Assembly (NCBI RefSeq): GCF_022179525.1
Contig: NZ_BPQX01000037.1
Location: 62,001-126,000, forward strand
Reading direction: 5' to 3'
DNA: 64,000 bases
Source of the DNA: Methylobacterium persicinum
GTDB taxonomy: Bacteria > Pseudomonadota > Alphaproteobacteria > Rhizobiales > Beijerinckiaceae
Both the position numbers and the translations under genes were made by a program. Numbering within the stretch: position 1 is the stretch's first letter; each line of letters begins with the position of its first letter. Shown in pieces: positions 55,680 through 64,000 of this stretch. The notes under the pieces are model-generated. The model was not told where the DNA came from and searched no databases. It worked only from the letters and a program-made list of their open reading frames with translations.

Positions 55680-56623
55680 GACACCAGCCCGGTTCCGTAG
55701 AGATGGCCGCGGAAGCGCGACATCCAGAACACCTTGCCGAGGCCACCGCAGGCCGCGATCCGGTGGTGACGGGCCGCGGGCGGGTTGAACGGCTTCAACA
55801 CCACCGACAGCGTGCCCGAGACGATCGTCTGCGCCACGCCGACGGCCATCCACCGGACGACCTCCAGCCGGCGGCGCGGCTCCGCCATCTCGTGGACGAA
55901 GGTGCGGATCTGCCCGCTCAGGAAGCGGCGGCGCCGGACATAGTCCCAATCAAGCCGGCGGGGCGGAACCCATTCCGTCACCTTCGCGCCCTCGGCCCAG
56001 CCGAACCGGCAGCCCTCGTTCACGAGGCGCTGGAGGAACAGGCTGTCCTCGCCCCCGATGCTGTTGAGGCGCTCCTCGAAGGGTCCGCCCGGCCTCGCGC
56101 AGACGGAGGCGGCGAACAGGGAGTTGTTGGTGCCGAGATAAGGCGCCTTGCGGGTGATGTCCGCCCCGTCCCTCGCCGTGACGCCCCGGGCGAAATAATC
56201 CGCGAAGGCGCCGATCTCGCGCTCGTCGTCGGCGCGGGCGTTGACCGGACCGAACACCGCGTCGAACTCCCCCCGCTGAGCGATCGCCAGAAGCGAGGCA
56301 AGCCAGAGCGGGCCGGCGGTCTCGTCGTCGTCGATGAACGCGATCCACGCCCCCCGAGCCGCCGCGACGCCCGCATTCCGGGCGGTCGCGATCCCTGGGC
56401 GCGGCACGGAGACGTAGCGGATGGGCATGGACGCCCCCGCGGCGAGACTGCCGACGAGGGTTTCCGCGTTGGCCTCCACCGAGTTGTCGACGACCACGAC
56501 TTCCGCACGGGTGGCGGGGGGCAAACTCTGCGCAAGGATGCAGCCGAGCGCGCGTTCGAGCGCCCGGTGGCGGTTCAACGTCGGGATCACGACGCTCACC
56601 GCAAACGATTCGGTTCCAGGCAT
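55676..56623 (-). CDS. Family 2 glycosyltransferase
   Basis: 315 residues, GT-A fold, inverting family. VSVVIPTLNRHRALERAL at the N-terminus, GIATARNAGVAAARG, and the metal/donor-binding acidic cluster DDDE at residues 98-101. An acceptor segment, NSIGGEDSLFLQRL, is typical. One or two hydrophobic C-terminal stretches may associate with the membrane. Start uncertain: ATG at 56623 with a weak GGTGA, or ATG at 56653. Divergent from the Gfo/Idh gene over about 180 bp. Confidence 0.9.
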   Translation of the reverse strand: MPGTESFAVSVVIPTLNRHRALERALGCILAQSLPPATRAEVVVVDNSVEANAETLVGSLAAGASMPIRYVSVPRPGIATARNAGVAAARGAWIAFIDDDETAGPLWLASLLAIAQRGEFDAVFGPVNARADDEREIGAFADYFARGVTARDGADITRKAPYLGTNNSLFAASVCARPGGPFEERLNSIGGEDSLFLQRLVNEGCRFGWAEGAKVTEWVPPRRLDWDYVRRRRFLSGQIRTFVHEMAEPRRRLEVVRWMAVGVAQTIVSGTLSVVLKPFNPPAARHHRIAACGGLGKVFWMSRFRGHLYGTGLVS

Positions 56624-56801
56624 CCCGTCACCGGTGCTCCCTGCGGAGTTCATCAAAAGATAACCGAAGCGTTATAACCTTAGGTGTCGACACGATGTAT
56701 TCCACATAGTCGTAAAATCGATATCCAATCACGACGATCCATACAGACTTTGCGTGAGGATTTTGCGCGAAGTGGTAAATGTCAGTTCGGGCGAGGGGGC
56801 G
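56624..56801. promoter_or_regulatory. Divergent promoter region of the EPS locus
   Basis: A short and comparatively AT-rich stretch, containing AGCGTTATAACC and CATAGTCGTAAAATCG near 56672-56720, between the leftward GT2/GH44 unit and the rightward Gfo/Idh unit. Likely promoters in both directions; no specific operator recognised. Confidence 0.4.
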
Positions 56802-57965
56802 ATGTCCAGTCGAGACGGCAATCGCGTACGTATCGCCGTCGTCGGTTGCGGCTATGTCGCCGACATGTACCGGGATTGCCTCGCCCTGCACGCGGACGGG
56901 CTGGAACTGGCCGGCGTCTACGACCGCGATCCTGCACGCCTCGCGGCCTTCACGCGGACCTGGGGGGACAGGGCCTTCGGGTCCCTGGCCGAACTCCTGG
57001 CCGAACCCGGCCTCGCGGTCGTGCTGAACCTGACCGACCCGGAGAACCACGCTCCCGTCACCCGTGCCGCCATCGCCGCGGGGCGCCACGTCTATTCTGA
57101 GAAGCCCCTGGGTCTGACCTTCGGGGAGGCGCGCAGTTTGCGGGAGGCGGCCGATGCGGCGGGCGTCCGCCTTGCTGCCGCGCCGAGCAACATCCTCGGC
57201 GAGCAGGCCCAGACCCTGTGGCGGGCGGTGCGGAGCGGCGCCGTGGGCCGCGTCCGTCTCGTCTATGCCGAGCTGGATGACGGCATGGTCCACAAGGCCG
57301 ATTACCGCCGCTGGATCAGCCGGAGCGGCCGGCGCTGGCCGGCGGAGGGCGAGTTCGAGACGGGCTGCACTTTCGAGCATGCCGGCTACGTCGTCACGCT
57401 CCTCGTGGCGATGTTCGGACCCGTGCGCCGGGTCACCGCCCACGCGGCCCTGCTGATCCCGGACAAGGAATGCGATCAGCCCGTGCATCCGGCGCCGGAC
57501 TTCTCGTGCGGCCTCCTGGAATTCGACGGTGGAATCGTCGCACGGCTGACCAATTCCATCGTCGCCCCCTACGACCATCGGCTTCGAATCGTCGGCGACG
57601 GGGGCGTTCTGCAGGTGGATGAGCCATGGGACTTCGCCGGCCCCGTCCGGCTCAAGCGCACGGCCACGACCCGCCTCGACCGGCTGATCGAGCGCCGCTT
57701 CCCCGCCCGGAAGGGGAAGGTGGTGCCGGCGCCCCGGCCGGTGCCGTTCCGGGGCGGCCGGGGCCGGCCGACCATGGATTTTTTGCGGGGCGTGCGGGAA
57801 TTCGCCGACGCCATCGCCGCCCATCGCCCATCGCGGATGGATGCGGACCTCGCCGTCCACATCACCGAGGTGACCGAGATGCTGCAGCACCCCGAGCGGT
57901 TCCCCCGCCCGGCGCCGGTGACGTCGCAGGTCGGGGCGATGCGCCCGATGGACTGGGCGGTCTGA
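56802..57965 (+). CDS. Gfo/Idh/MocA-family oxidoreductase
   Basis: 387 residues. The N-terminal NAD(P)-binding domain starts VRIAVVGCGYVADMY; the conserved EKPLGLTFGEA segment lies about residue 100. The C-terminal domain binds substrate. In polysaccharide loci such enzymes oxidise UDP-sugars or make amino-sugar precursors. ATG at 56802 is preceded by GAGGGGG. Followed 27 bp later by a DUF6492-like gene, so probably one transcript. Confidence 0.92.
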   Translation: MSSRDGNRVRIAVVGCGYVADMYRDCLALHADGLELAGVYDRDPARLAAFTRTWGDRAFGSLAELLAEPGLAVVLNLTDPENHAPVTRAAIAAGRHVYSEKPLGLTFGEARSLREAADAAGVRLAAAPSNILGEQAQTLWRAVRSGAVGRVRLVYAELDDGMVHKADYRRWISRSGRRWPAEGEFETGCTFEHAGYVVTLLVAMFGPVRRVTAHAALLIPDKECDQPVHPAPDFSCGLLEFDGGIVARLTNSIVAPYDHRLRIVGDGGVLQVDEPWDFAGPVRLKRTATTRLDRLIERRFPARKGKVVPAPRPVPFRGGRGRPTMDFLRGVREFADAIAAHRPSRMDADLAVHITEVTEMLQHPERFPRPAPVTSQVGAMRPMDWAV

Positions 57966-57992
57966 CGGGTTCGGGAGAAGAAGCGACGGACA

Positions 57993-58883
57993 ATGGACAG
58001 CGCAACGCCGCCGACCCTCATCACCCTGTCCTTCTCCGGCGACTTCGAGTGTTGCCGCCTGCTCTGTGAGACGGCGGACCGCTTCGCCCCCGCCGGGGCT
58101 GCGCACCTGCTGGCCGTGCCGGCGGCGGACATGGCGCTGTTCCGGCCCCTGGCCGGTGGGCGCCGCGCCCTCGTGCCCCAGGAGGAGCTTCTGCCGGGTT
58201 GGCTGCGCAAGCTGCCCCTGCCGGGGCCGGAATGGCGCCGCCGCCTCCGGCTGCCCCGGCGCAACGTCTACGTCTCGTTCCGGGGGCGCCCGGTCCGCGG
58301 CTGGATCGCCCAGCAGATCATGAAGCTCAATGCCGCCGCGGGCGCCGCCACCGACACGGTCCTGCACCTCGACAGCGACACGGCCTTCGTCCGCCCGCTC
58401 CCGGGCACCGCCCTCGCACCGGGGGGGCTCGTGCGCCTCGCGCGGTTCCCCGGGGCGGCCGACGACCCGATGCACGCGCCCTGGCACCGGGCCGCCTCGA
58501 CCCTCCTCGGCCTGCCGCCGTCCGATTACCACGAGGCGGACTACATCGATCAGTTCGTGACGTGGCGCCGGGCCAACGTTCGCGGCCTTCTCGAGCGGAT
58601 CGGTCAGACCACTGGCCGTGACCCGATTGAGGCCCTGGCCGGGACCCGCGACTTCTCGGAGTACATTCTCTACGGCATCTACTGCGACAAGGTTTTGGGG
58701 CTGGCGGCCTCCGGCCATGTGCCGAGCGACGCCAGCCTGTGCGAGACCGTCTGGTCGGAAACGGAAGACGGTGCGATCCCCGACGTGGGCCCTGGGCGCT
58801 ACGGCCTCGGCATCCAGTCGACCATTCCCCTGTCGCCGGAGGCCCGGCGCCGTATTGTAGTGCAGGCGATCGAACGGGCCTAA
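57993..58883 (+). CDS. DUF6492-like protein, probable glycosyltransferase
   Basis: 296 residues with an early beta-strand, TLITLSFSGDFECCRLL, and an HLDSDTAFVRPL segment at about 124-135 holding a DxD-type acidic motif, suggesting a GT-A nucleotide-sugar transferase. Later IDQFVTWRRANVRGLLERI is helical. No signal or membrane segment. I recall this as a DUF6492-type protein. The location between a Gfo/Idh enzyme and other EPS genes supports a sugar transfer role. Confidence 0.75.
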   Translation: MDSATPPTLITLSFSGDFECCRLLCETADRFAPAGAAHLLAVPAADMALFRPLAGGRRALVPQEELLPGWLRKLPLPGPEWRRRLRLPRRNVYVSFRGRPVRGWIAQQIMKLNAAAGAATDTVLHLDSDTAFVRPLPGTALAPGGLVRLARFPGAADDPMHAPWHRAASTLLGLPPSDYHEADYIDQFVTWRRANVRGLLERIGQTTGRDPIEALAGTRDFSEYILYGIYCDKVLGLAASGHVPSDASLCETVWSETEDGAIPDVGPGRYGLGIQSTIPLSPEARRRIVVQAIERA

Positions 58884-58999
58884 CAGTCTGGAAGGCATCC
58901 CCGGCATCCCGGTCGAGAGGGCACTGCGAGCCGTTCCCGACCCGGTTGATCCGAATGGGGCGTCCATCGCCGCTGCAGTGTTTTCTTTTTCACCCTCGA

Positions 59000-59110
59000 C
59001 CTCTTCCTGAGGTTCCGTCGGGACACGACGGCCTCGAAGGAGGAATCCAGGTTCCGCGCGCTCCCTGGATCCCTCCTTCGAGGCCGCTTCGAGGAGCCCC
59101 AGAATGACGT
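59000..59110. repeat. Palindromic element, family A, degenerate copy
   Basis: Inner arms GCCTCGAAGGAGGAATCCAGG and CCTGGATCCCTCCTTCGAGGC are well kept; outer arms are decayed (CTTCCTGAGGTTCCG with GGAGCCCCAGAATGACG). It fills most of the 294-bp gap between the convergent DUF6492-like and WecG-type genes. Confidence 0.8.
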
Positions 59111-59177
59111 CGAAGGGTGGGGAGGAACCAGGGATCCCTCCGTCTTCAGGCGTAGTGTAACCCGGCCACGATGGCGC

Positions 59178-59969
59178 CTAGGCGGACCGGCGCCGATGCT
59201 CCCACACCAGCCGGAAGATCCGCGGCCCTTCGACGAGGTAGCGGCGGGCGAGGCGATTCGGCTCGCAGGCGAGGCGGAACAGCCATTCGAGGTTGAGCGC
59301 CCGAACGAAGGCCGGGGCTCGCCGCCGGTCGCCGACGAGAAATTCCAGCCCGGCGCCGATGCACAACCCGATGCCCCGGGCGCGGCCCCGCCGGGCGATG
59401 GCGTCCGCCAAGATCTCCTGCTGCGGTGAACCGACGGCCAGGATCACGAACCGCGCCGGCCGCGCCTCCACCGCCTCCACCGTGGCGGCGAGGGCGGCGG
59501 GATCCTTCCGCAGGCCCATGGGCGGCCGGATCTGCTCCACGCGGGTCAGACCGCACAGGGCGGCGACCGCCTGAGCCAGACCCTCGCCGCCGCCGACGAT
59601 CAGGATAGGCGTGTCGGCGGGAAGCTCCGGATGGGTGAGGAGTGCGCTGACGAGATCCGAGCCCGGCACCGCCGGCAGATCCACGGCGCAGGTCCGGGCG
59701 AGGAGGGTGAGGATGCGGCTGTCGTTGATGCAGAGCCATGCCTCCCGGTAGAGCCGGGCGATCGCAGGGTCGTCGGCGATCCGGATCATGTGGTCCACGT
59801 TGGGCGTAACGAGGTAGCGGAACCGCTCTTCCGCAGGCGCAGCCAGGAGCGCCGCCAACGCGCCGTCCCGGTCGAGCCTGTCGAAGGGCAGGTCGAGGAA
59901 GCTCGTGCGCGGCCCCGGTCTCTCCGTGTGAGCCGCCGGGGAAATTGCCGGCTCGGCGATCGTGGACAT
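59178..59969 (-). CDS. WecG/TagA/CpsF-family glycosyltransferase
   Basis: 263 residues. The family adds N-acetylmannosaminuronate, N-acetylmannosamine or other hexoses to lipid-linked intermediates at the inner face of the membrane. Visible motifs: TPNVDHMIRI, CINDSRI, ILAVGSPQQEILA and the GLCIGAGLEFLVGDRRRAP ... LEWLFRL ... RRYL signature of the C-terminal half. Separated from the epimerase gene by 74 bp on the same strand. Confidence 0.93.
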   Translation of the reverse strand: MSTIAEPAISPAAHTERPGPRTSFLDLPFDRLDRDGALAALLAAPAEERFRYLVTPNVDHMIRIADDPAIARLYREAWLCINDSRILTLLARTCAVDLPAVPGSDLVSALLTHPELPADTPILIVGGGEGLAQAVAALCGLTRVEQIRPPMGLRKDPAALAATVEAVEARPARFVILAVGSPQQEILADAIARRGRARGIGLCIGAGLEFLVGDRRRAPAFVRALNLEWLFRLACEPNRLARRYLVEGPRIFRLVWEHRRRSA

Positions 59970-60043
59970 CCCGTCGTCCTTCGGCTGCGCTCAATGTGTC
60001 GCCGCGGCACACCGTGTCCCGATCCGGGGCGGCGGCCGCATGG

Positions 60044-61045
60044 TCATGCCCGCCCCGTGCAGGTGGCAGGCCAGGGGGCGAGCGCCTCCGCGAGCCCGTC
60101 CGTGAGTCGAACGGTGGCGCGAAACCCGAGATCGGTCCGGGCGCGGGCCGTGTCGTACTGGGCATCCCGGGCGAAGAGGCGCAGCTCCCCCGGCGCGGGG
60201 ACGAGGCGAAGGGACCGGGGAGCGGGCAGGCGCAACCGCGCCAGGGCCTTGGCCGGTCTCGACAGGATGCGCAGGAGCGCGAGCCGGCCCGTGGTCAGGG
60301 GAGGGGGGGCAGGCAGGTTGGATTGGCGGGCCAGGGCGGCGAAATAGGCGTTCCAACTCGGCGTGTCGGGACCGACGATGTTGGCGGCCAGGAGGCCAGG
60401 CCCCGATCCGGTGAGCGCCGCGAGGGCGCAACGGATCGCAACGGCCACGTCGTCCACATGAACCAGAGCCGCCAGACCCTGTCCGCGCGGGCCGAGGTCG
60501 CCGAGGACGCCAGCCCGGATCGCCGCCAGCGGACGGTCCACCCACAGGGCGCTTCCCCGCCCGTAGACGATGCCCGGCCTGAGGATCGCCACCCGTCGCC
60601 CCGGACGCGCGGCGACCCAATTCCGCAGCATCGCTTCGCAGGCGCGCTTGGCGGCGCAGTAGGGATCGTCCGGGGCGGCGGTGTCGGGGGGAACGTCCGG
60701 CTCTGCGATGCGGCCCTGTGCCGGTCCGTACACGGCGATGGAGCTCAGGAAGACGATGCGGCCGACACCGGCCCGGTCCGCTGCAGCGAGGAGGGCCCGA
60801 AGCTGGTCCGGCATCGCCACCGCGTTCCGGCCCGCCGCGTGCACGATGGCGGATGCCCCGGCACAGGCGGGGTCCAGGCTGCGGGCCTCGTCGAGGTCGC
60901 ACCGCACTGTCCCGTCGTCGGTCGCGCCGTTCGCTGGAAGCCGGTGAAATCCGGCCCTTACCGAGAGTCCCGCCCCGCGAAGCTGAGAAACCGTCGCCCG
61001 GCCGATGAACCCGCCCGCGCCGGTGACGAGGATCGGCCCTGTCAT
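60044..61045 (-). CDS. NAD-dependent epimerase/dehydratase
   Basis: An extended SDR of 333 residues. ILVTGAGGFIGRATV is the NAD-binding loop; SSIAVYGPAQG contains Ser and the catalytic Tyr region is DPYCAAKRACE (YxxxK). The specificity (UDP-glucose 4-epimerase-like or nucleoside-diphosphate sugar reductase) cannot be told. The ATG at 61045 overlaps the flippase stop as ATGA; the longer open frame upstream is antisense-like overlap. Confidence 0.92.
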   Translation of the reverse strand: MTGPILVTGAGGFIGRATVSQLRGAGLSVRAGFHRLPANGATDDGTVRCDLDEARSLDPACAGASAIVHAAGRNAVAMPDQLRALLAAADRAGVGRIVFLSSIAVYGPAQGRIAEPDVPPDTAAPDDPYCAAKRACEAMLRNWVAARPGRRVAILRPGIVYGRGSALWVDRPLAAIRAGVLGDLGPRGQGLAALVHVDDVAVAIRCALAALTGSGPGLLAANIVGPDTPSWNAYFAALARQSNLPAPPPLTTGRLALLRILSRPAKALARLRLPAPRSLRLVPAPGELRLFARDAQYDTARARTDLGFRATVRLTDGLAEALAPWPATCTGRA

Positions 61046-62505
61046 CGTGCGCCGGCCAGGGCACCGCGCCCGAGCATCGGCCCGATCCGGTGCACGAGGG
61101 ACCGGAAGCTCGCCCGGCTGATCAGGAAAAGGAGCGGGATGTAGATCAGGACTCCCGCCGGGACCGCTACCAGCAGAGCCACGACCTGCCCGTGGGATTC
61201 GGCGAGGCGGATGCCGATCCAGGCGACGATGACACCCATAGTTGCGGCGGCAAGCCAGACGCCGGAAAGCCGGCGCAGGAGTGGCCAGGGCGAGAGCCCG
61301 ATCAGCGGACCGTTGACCAGGACGGCGGTGACCGTCAGGGCGAAATCGCCCGCCAGCCGCGCTAGACCGATCGTGGCGGGGGGGAACTCGCTCGTCGCCA
61401 CGAGGGTCGCGGACAGGGTGACGAGGGCGACCACGTACGACAGCAGCACACTCTGCGGCCGGCCGCTGGCGGACAGGGCGGTCTGCACCACCTGCGACGG
61501 GAGGGCGAGGAGGCCGCCGGCCGCGAGAGCCGCCGCGATGGGCTCGGCGGTGGTCCAGCCCGGCCCGGCCATGAGCGGGACGACGAGGGGGCTCACGGCG
61601 GCGAGACCCATCATCGTCGGCGCGACCAGGGCGGAGCTTTCCCGGGCGACCTCCGCCGCCGCCTCGCCGACATTCTCCCGCGAGGCGGCACCACCCCGGA
61701 AATGCGGGAAACAGAGGTTGTGGGTGATGGCGACGATGGCCCCGCGCACCGGCTCGATGAGGCGCATGGCGATGTTGAGGTAGCCGAGCACCGTCAGCCC
61801 GAACAGGGCGCCGACGAGGGTGTTGTAGACGACGTAGGTGGCGTTCTCGACCAGACGGGACGCCAGGACGAGCCCGGCGAAACGGTTGAACCGGCGCAGG
61901 CTGCCCCAGGACCAGACCGGCCTGACCGACAGGCGCAGCATCCAGAACAGGCTCGCCGCGGTGGCGAAGACCAGGACGATACGCAGGGTGACGAGGGCCC
62001 AGATCCCCGCCCCCGCAAGCCCGAGGGCGATGGCTGCCGCCGCCCCCGCCACGTGGCCGGCGATGCTGCACAGGTTGATGACGTAGAACGCCTTCCGTCG
62101 CCGGGCGACGGCCGTGGCCAGGGTCATCGGCCCCTGGGCGAGGAGGAGGAGCGCCGTCACCGGCAGGAGCAGGACGAGGTCGTCGCGCTCGTACACCCGG
62201 TCGAGGAGCAGGCCGAGGGGCACGCAGAGCAGGATGAAGCCGAGCGCGGCCACAAGGGACACGGCCAGCACCGCCCCCAGGTCGGAACGGCGGACCACCC
62301 TGGCCTGGGCCAGGGCTTCCTCGTACGGCGTGCCGACCGCCATGGAGAAGGCGGTGACGATGGACAGCGTGAGCGCGGTGGCGCCGAAATCGCCCGGCGG
62401 AAGGGTCCGGGCGAGAAAGGCGGTCGTGGCGGACAGGATGACGAGGCGGCCCGCCGCGTCGGCCAGGCCGGCCCCGATCCAGCCGCCGATCCGGTGGATC
62501 GTCAT
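61042..62505 (-). CDS. Polysaccharide (Wzx-type) flippase
   Basis: 487 residues with about twelve to fourteen hydrophobic segments; MatE/MOP superfamily of lipid-linked oligosaccharide exporters. It begins IGGWIGAGLADAAGRLVILSATTAF and is rich in small residues in helices. Its start overlaps the ligase-like gene's stop as ATGA and its end the epimerase start, so translation is coupled. Moves polyprenyl-linked repeat units to the periplasm. Confidence 0.92.
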   Translation of the reverse strand: MTIHRIGGWIGAGLADAAGRLVILSATTAFLARTLPPGDFGATALTLSIVTAFSMAVGTPYEEALAQARVVRRSDLGAVLAVSLVAALGFILLCVPLGLLLDRVYERDDLVLLLPVTALLLLAQGPMTLATAVARRRKAFYVINLCSIAGHVAGAAAAIALGLAGAGIWALVTLRIVLVFATAASLFWMLRLSVRPVWSWGSLRRFNRFAGLVLASRLVENATYVVYNTLVGALFGLTVLGYLNIAMRLIEPVRGAIVAITHNLCFPHFRGGAASRENVGEAAAEVARESSALVAPTMMGLAAVSPLVVPLMAGPGWTTAEPIAAALAAGGLLALPSQVVQTALSASGRPQSVLLSYVVALVTLSATLVATSEFPPATIGLARLAGDFALTVTAVLVNGPLIGLSPWPLLRRLSGVWLAAATMGVIVAWIGIRLAESHGQVVALLVAVPAGVLIYIPLLFLISRASFRSLVHRIGPMLGRGALAGAR

Positions 62506-63866
62506 GTCGGCTCCCGTTCGGGTTCCCGGCGGAAGGCCAGAAGGCTGATGAGGATGGAAACGTTCGCCAACACCTGCCCACGCATCCAGAAACTCGACTC
62601 GGTCGCGTTGTGGACCAGCACGACCAGGGCGATCACGAGGTACGTCGCCGCAGCCACGGCATCCGGCCGCCCGGTGCGCCGGGAGAACAGCTTCACGGCG
62701 AGCGCCAGGATCGTGAGGATCTGCGCGAGGACGGCGAAGGCGAGGGCGGGCGCGCCGCCCTGCAGGCGCAGGTCGAGGTAGCCGTTATGGGCCTCGTTGA
62801 TCACCACGTCGGCCCGTTCTCCGATCTTGAGGGTCGCGAGCCAGGAGCCTGGGGGCGCCCGCAACAGGGGGTCGTTGGCATCGCCCACGTCCCAGAACGA
62901 GCCGAACCCGTATCCCGTCCAGGGCCGGCGGGCGATCTCGGAGGCGGCGAAGTCCCAGATCTGGGTGCGGCCGGTGAAGCTCGAATCGTTGCCGGGGGTG
63001 AGCAGGCCGACGAAATCCCCCCCGAAGGCCGTGACCCCGAGATACGTCACCCCGACGCCTCCGGCGCCCAGGAGGGTGACGAACAGGGCCGTGGCGGGTC
63101 CCAGCCGGCGCAGGATCAGCATGCCCGGCAGCAGGGCGACACCGAGCAGGGCGAGCATCATCGATGTCTTGCTCTTCGTGAGCACCAGGAAGCCGAAGGC
63201 GGCGAGCGTGAAGGCGAGGCCGGCCAGGATCCGTCCGGGACGGGGGGCGGCGAGGGTCCAGCCGAAGCCGACGATCACCGCGAGCATGGCCACGAGGCCG
63301 GCGACGTTCTTCTGTTGATGGTAGCCGCGTACGCCAATCTCGGTGAAGGCGAAGCCGGGATTGAGCGCCGTCACCGCCAGGTCGCCGGCGATGACCACGA
63401 CGAGGATGCCTGCCATTAGGCCGAGGGTCCGCCGGAGGGGGCCAATCCCCGCCGCGATCGCCAGGGCGATGATGCAGATGAACACCATGACGCTCACCCG
63501 CCGAACGGCAATGTCCGGGAAGGCGGCCCAGACAACGCTGGCGCAGAACCAGCCCAGCACCAGCCAGATCGGCCAGGAGCGCATCAGCAGGGGCAGCACC
63601 ACCCGGCGGCGGCGGACGATCTCCACCAGGGCGATCCCGGTCATCGCGAGCACGGCGAGGCGTTCGTTGGCGTTGCCGTCGCCGGAGGTGATGGCGCTGG
63701 CGTCGCTCATCGGCATCACGCCGATGAACATGTAGGCCAGGAAGGCGAGATAGAGGGCAGCCGGGATCACCCGCAGGAGCCATGGCGTGCGCCGGACCCG
63801 CGGATGCTGCGCGGCTGAGGTCGCCGGGCCGATCGGGGATGTCAGGCCCTGGAGAGCAGCGGTCAC
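62502..63866 (-). CDS. O-antigen ligase / polymerase-like membrane protein
   Basis: 454 residues and about ten to twelve membrane helices, with the large periplasmic loop containing the family NEAHNGYLDLRLQGG motif; resembles the Wzy_C / WaaL family of polymerases and ligases. The GTG at 63866 is the first codon in frame; it lies 13 bp after the preceding partial gene. The polymerase versus ligase role is undecided; the neighbouring flippase favours a Wzx/Wzy-type system. Confidence 0.9.
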   Translation of the reverse strand: MTAALQGLTSPIGPATSAAQHPRVRRTPWLLRVIPAALYLAFLAYMFIGVMPMSDASAITSGDGNANERLAVLAMTGIALVEIVRRRRVVLPLLMRSWPIWLVLGWFCASVVWAAFPDIAVRRVSVMVFICIIALAIAAGIGPLRRTLGLMAGILVVVIAGDLAVTALNPGFAFTEIGVRGYHQQKNVAGLVAMLAVIVGFGWTLAAPRPGRILAGLAFTLAAFGFLVLTKSKTSMMLALLGVALLPGMLILRRLGPATALFVTLLGAGGVGVTYLGVTAFGGDFVGLLTPGNDSSFTGRTQIWDFAASEIARRPWTGYGFGSFWDVGDANDPLLRAPPGSWLATLKIGERADVVINEAHNGYLDLRLQGGAPALAFAVLAQILTILALAVKLFSRRTGRPDAVAAATYLVIALVVLVHNATESSFWMRGQVLANVSILISLLAFRREPEREPT

Positions 63867-63879
63867 CGGCAGCCTGCTC

Positions 63880-64000
63880 TCACGCCAGGGCCCCGTTGTC
63901 GGCGCCCAGCACGAAGCGCTGCGGCAGCGGGCGGGACCGGGCCGGGGCTGGTACGACGGGATCCGCGCCCTTCACCACGAACAGCGCCCCGGCGATCTTG
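63880..64000 (-). CDS. Partial gene, C-terminal end only
   Basis: The last 39 codons of a minus-strand gene that enters from beyond the right edge. The readable tail is hydrophobic at first (KIAGALFVVKG) and then Pro/Arg-rich, ending NGALA. It is followed 13 bp later by the ligase-like gene and so belongs to the same operon. The fragment is too short to identify; in this setting it could be an export or regulatory protein. Confidence 0.6.
   Translation of the reverse strand, partial: KIAGALFVVKGADPVVPAPARSRPLPQRFVLGADNGALA

Overview
The window is 64 kb of high-GC DNA with dense, strongly stranded gene packing and many ATGA/GTGA stop-start overlaps. Gene content points to an alphaproteobacterium of the Hyphomicrobiales. 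It has an aerobic CobG/CobN-type cobalamin pathway with the CbtAB cobalt transporter, an intracellular PHA depolymerase, an ATP-type PEP carboxykinase, and RpmI-RplT-PheS-PheT. It also carries the abundant 'GCGAGCGNAGCGAAGCAATCC' palindromes that are common in Methylobacterium and its relatives. Methylobacterium/Methylorubrum is my best guess, by inference only; no rRNA or marker alignment was possible.

Layout. (1) 0-14 kb: a LysR regulator facing a small secreted protein; a coiled-coil protein with a GMC flavin oxidoreductase; a hybrid sensor kinase; maf-yacG; two small unknown ORFs; a phosphohexomutase with a clear terminator; an intracellular PHA depolymerase; and a Gln-rich DUF4175/TIGR02302-like membrane protein. 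(2) 14-21.5 kb, minus strand: rpmI-rplT, a terminator, then pheS - small unknown ORF - HEPN-like ORF - pheT - DUF1186/SEC-C protein - chrA. Most members from pheS onward overlap or nearly abut. (3) 21.8-26.8 kb, plus strand: a GT4 glycosyltransferase with an amylo-alpha-1,6-glucosidase-like enzyme, then dapE. (4) 27-36 kb: truA, fmt, def and recR (minus); pckA (plus); a GT61 glycosyltransferase, ybaB, dnaX and the SRP RNA (minus). (5) 36-39 kb: a polyprenyl-phosphate sugar-1-phosphate transferase, a short less GC-rich patch with an ABM-fold monooxygenase, and an XRE regulator. (6) 39-54 kb: the cobalamin locus. A B12 riboswitch precedes cbtB-cbtA-DUF1636-cobW-cobN-cobG-cobH-cobI-cobJ; cobK is reversed; cobL-cobE-cobM-cobB follow. 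(7) 54-64 kb: an exopolysaccharide locus with a Tat-exported GH44-like hydrolase, GT2, Gfo/Idh/MocA oxidoreductase, a DUF6492-like protein, WecG-type transferase, sugar epimerase, flippase and O-antigen-ligase/polymerase-like protein, running off the end in a partial gene.

The most striking features are not classical genes. Three families of long imperfect palindromes (called A, B and C here) occupy every convergent gene junction wider than 100 bp. They also sit inside cobG (one element) and cobN (at least four pieces), where they are read through in frame and add tens of residues at apparent loop positions, in the manner of Rickettsia palindromic elements. The second point of interest is a two-gene cassette, an unknown 93-residue protein plus a HEPN-like 156-residue protein, wedged between pheS and pheT and coupled to pheT by an ATGA overlap.

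Cobalt uptake (CbtAB), chelation (CobN, CobW) and corrin-ring methylation/contraction (CobG, H, I, J, K, L, M, E, B) would form one B12-repressible unit. CobF, CobA, CobO and CobQ are not in the window. The sugar-phosphate transferase at 36 kb plausibly starts the polymer completed by the 54-64 kb genes.
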